Shown here one piece after another: positions 62,314 through 64,000 of a stretch of 64,000 bases of DNA. The stretch is taken from assembly GCA_018267285.1 (NCBI GenBank), contig JAFDYU010000008.1, positions 248,001 to 312,000 of the forward strand, in the 5' to 3' direction. Numbering within the stretch: position 1 is the first letter of the stretch; each line of letters starts with the position of its first letter. The position numbers and the translations under genes were made by a program. The stretch is from Bacteroidota bacterium. GTDB taxonomy: Bacteria > Bacteroidota > Bacteroidia > Cytophagales > Cyclobacteriaceae. A model generated the notes under the pieces. That model did no database searches. It worked only from the letters and a program-made list of their open reading frames with translations, and was not told the origin of the DNA.

Positions 62314-63999
62314 TTATTTTACCTCGGTTTCAAGAGTAGCGTTGGTGGGCCGCCCATCGGAAGACATGCCCTGAAGGTCGATTCTTATAGTAGTTTTCTC
62401 GTCCGTAGTCCAGAAAGCTATCTTTGCCTTTCCTTCCGCATCGGTTTTCACCGAGGGGTTCCAGTAAAGCGTTGATCGCAAATCAAGGGTTGAGTTGTTC
62501 TCGCTGCCCACATCCGCAACAGGGTATTTTGGGCTATAAAATTCGCGTGGCGCATTGTACCCGAGCAGCCGCAGCGTTAGAGTTCCTGGAACTTTTTCTT
62601 TTGTCCAATCGTAATTGCTATTTCCTCGTTTGGTAAGTATTGAGACAAGACCTAGGGCATTTAACATTGCCACTGCCTGAGTAACTACTTCAATAGATTC
62701 AACATCACAAGGCCTAGGCACACCATTGCCAACATACTGTGCATCGGTGATCATACCATCAACCAAAATTACCATCTTGTTGGCACCACGGATTGAACTG
62801 ACACGTGCCGAGGTAACGTTCCAGCCATCTGAATCCTGAACAACATTAATCCCCGGAACTCGGCCTTGGAGTAATTGAAGGGCTGATGTTACTTGGGCAC
62901 ACCGATTGTCCTCGCTCACCTTCACCGTATAATAGTGTGAGCCTTCATAAAATACTTTGCGCGAGTCGCTGATGTGTTCTTTCCGGGCCGTTACCGAAAC
63001 TTCTTTTAAAACTGTTGTTGCTGCCGGATTGTACCTCGCTTCCAAATCGGTATAATATTTTTGCCGATCGAGGAACACATTCATTTGGTCGGCATCGGCA
63101 AAAATCGGATAGTACCTGTTCGAGGGTAAGTACAGCGGGTGGCTTACACTATCTGAGCTCAGTACAATATTCCGGCCTCTGTTTTCTTTGGTGGCCTGAA
63201 GGAATACAATGGCTTCGCCATAAAGGTTGATCCCATCAAAAGAAAACTTTTTCGTGTCATCGGTTTTTGTTGCCCGGTAAACACTCTCCCCTTTCGAATT
63301 GTAGAACATCGTGATGTCTACAGGTTTTTCTGCATTATTTTTATTCACCGAGGCCTTACCACTTATGTGGATTCCCTTTTCTATTCCGTAAGTTGCCCCT
63401 TGCCAGGTGTTCTTCAATATATTTGGCCACGAAAATTTCCGCCAGCCCTGCGTCATCAACAAAATATCGAGGTGCACCTTAGCGGTGGGGTCGTCCTTAA
63501 AATAATAGCCGGGCTGTTCGATGTGCCCCTTCACCCCCTCACCCGGCACATCGGAGCTTAGGTATAAATAATTGTATAAGTCATCGCCATTTGTTTCGGG
63601 GACAGCAAGGTTTGTGTCTGTGACGGCCACCGAAAGGTCGCCCTCCACGGGGTTGCCCTCGTCATCGCGCACCTGCACACTTACCTCAACTTTCTGGCGC
63701 GTTCGGTATTCTTCCTTATCCGGCCTCAGCGTGGTCTTCACTCGCATTTCCAGGTCGTTGTATATGAGCCGCTCGCACTGCGGTCCTCCGTTGCTATTGA
63801 ACAGTGTCAGGTGGACTATCCCTTCTTCAAGGATTTCTGTGCGTGGAATTTTCCAGGTAAAGGAATTCCCTTCCGCCTCACTCTGCAGCGCAAGCACTAC
63901 TTTGCCCCGAACATGTCCGATCAACATGGGCCTGTCCTTAAACGGGTAGTTGTTACGGGCCGATACCATGATCTCGTCTTTGTTGCGCAGGTTGTCCAC
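62314..63999 (-). CDS. MG2-type envelope protein with embedded TonB-plug-like domain (5' end missing)
   Basis: The frame is open to the right edge, so the N-terminus is outside; 561 residues are visible. The upstream part is a macroglobulin-like beta-domain (V-E-V-S-V-Q-V-R-D-D-E-G-N-P-V, then L-S-V-A-V-T-D-T-N-L). Around residues ~345-460 there is a TonB plug-like segment (L-L-Q-G-R-V-P-G-I-N-V, then I-R-G-A-N-K-M-V-I-L-V-D-G and D-V-E-S-I-E-V-V). The last ~90 residues form another beta-domain. No barrel follows the plug-like part. Function unknown. Confidence 0.75.
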   Translation of the reverse strand: MDNLRNKDEIMVSARNNYPFKDRPMLIGHVRGKVVLALQSEAEGNSFTWKIPRTEILEEGIVHLTLFNSNGGPQCERLIYNDLEMRVKTTLRPDKEEYRTRQKVEVSVQVRDDEGNPVEGDLSVAVTDTNLAVPETNGDDLYNYLYLSSDVPGEGVKGHIEQPGYYFKDDPTAKVHLDILLMTQGWRKFSWPNILKNTWQGATYGIEKGIHISGKASVNKNNAEKPVDITMFYNSKGESVYRATKTDDTKKFSFDGINLYGEAIVFLQATKENRGRNIVLSSDSVSHPLYLPSNRYYPIFADADQMNVFLDRQKYYTDLEARYNPAATTVLKEVSVTARKEHISDSRKVFYEGSHYYTVKVSEDNRCAQVTSALQLLQGRVPGINVVQDSDGWNVTSARVSSIRGANKMVILVDGMITDAQYVGNGVPRPCDVESIEVVTQAVAMLNALGLVSILTKRGNSNYDWTKEKVPGTLTLRLLGYNAPREFYSPKYPVADVGSENNSTLDLRSTLYWNPSVKTDAEGKAKIAFWTTDEKTTIRIDLQGMSSDGRPTNATLETEVK

Positions 64000-64000
64000 C

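Overview
The window looks like chromosomal DNA of a member of the Bacteroidota, probably a Cytophagia-like gliding lineage (the rank is inference). The reasons are paired PorP/SprF proteins and secreted proteins with gliding-motility C-terminal domains (type IX secretion), a SusC/SusD pair, a DUF2911 lipoprotein, and promoter candidates of the TAnnTTTG type rather than TATAAT. Coding density is high, with long co-directional gene trains.

Layout. (1) 1-10.7 kb: a secretion and adhesion block with a giant repeat adhesin (cut by the left edge), two PorP/SprF outer-membrane proteins, and a second secreted FG-GAP/PKD protein. The spacing suggests two adhesin/partner pairs. (2) 10.8-25.6 kb: a complete 13-gene complex I operon, nuoA-B-CD-E-F-G-H-I-J-K-L-M-N, with nuoC and nuoD fused. 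(3) 25.6-30.4 kb: an AraC-type regulator divergent from a small sugar/dioxygenase group (PhyH-like dioxygenase, TIM-barrel isomerase, GH13 glycosidase), then a CBS-domain protein. (4) 30.4-50.9 kb: a sialic-acid/glycan utilisation locus. It has a GntR/FadR regulator, SusC/SusD uptake, sialic acid lyase, mutarotase, MFS transporter, sialidase, N-acylglucosamine 2-epimerase, NagA, an EamA exporter-type protein, sialate O-acetylesterase, GH20 hexosaminidase, GH35 galactosidase and an SGNH esterase. Together these can strip sialylated glycans, import sialic acid and convert it to GlcNAc; the kinase and deaminase steps are not in the window. (5) 51.0-52.9 kb: dnaK on the minus strand with a sigma-54-like promoter and an upstream palindrome. 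(6) 53.1-56.3 kb: an accessory patch of small genes (membrane protein, MazF-type toxin-antitoxin, frameshifted REP-associated transposase, GNAT acetyltransferase) separated by a 40-48 bp repeat and several REP-type hairpins. Two of the gene modules are bounded by module-specific inverted repeats, as in integron gene cassettes. (7) 56.4-64 kb: housekeeping and envelope genes: a DUF2141/Omp85-type fusion, DUF2911 lipoprotein, serine beta-lactamase-like hydrolase, dicarboxylate/amino-acid symporter, Nfu iron-sulfur scaffold, and an MG2/TonB-plug protein cut by the right edge.

The most unusual region is the 53.1-55.4 kb cassette-like patch. Other points of interest are shared palindromes in front of the two sialic-acid transcription units, a SPOR-like tail on a PorP/SprF barrel, and the DUF2141-barrel fusion. 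I saw no tRNA, rRNA or CRISPR array. All similarity statements come from reading motifs, not from database searches.
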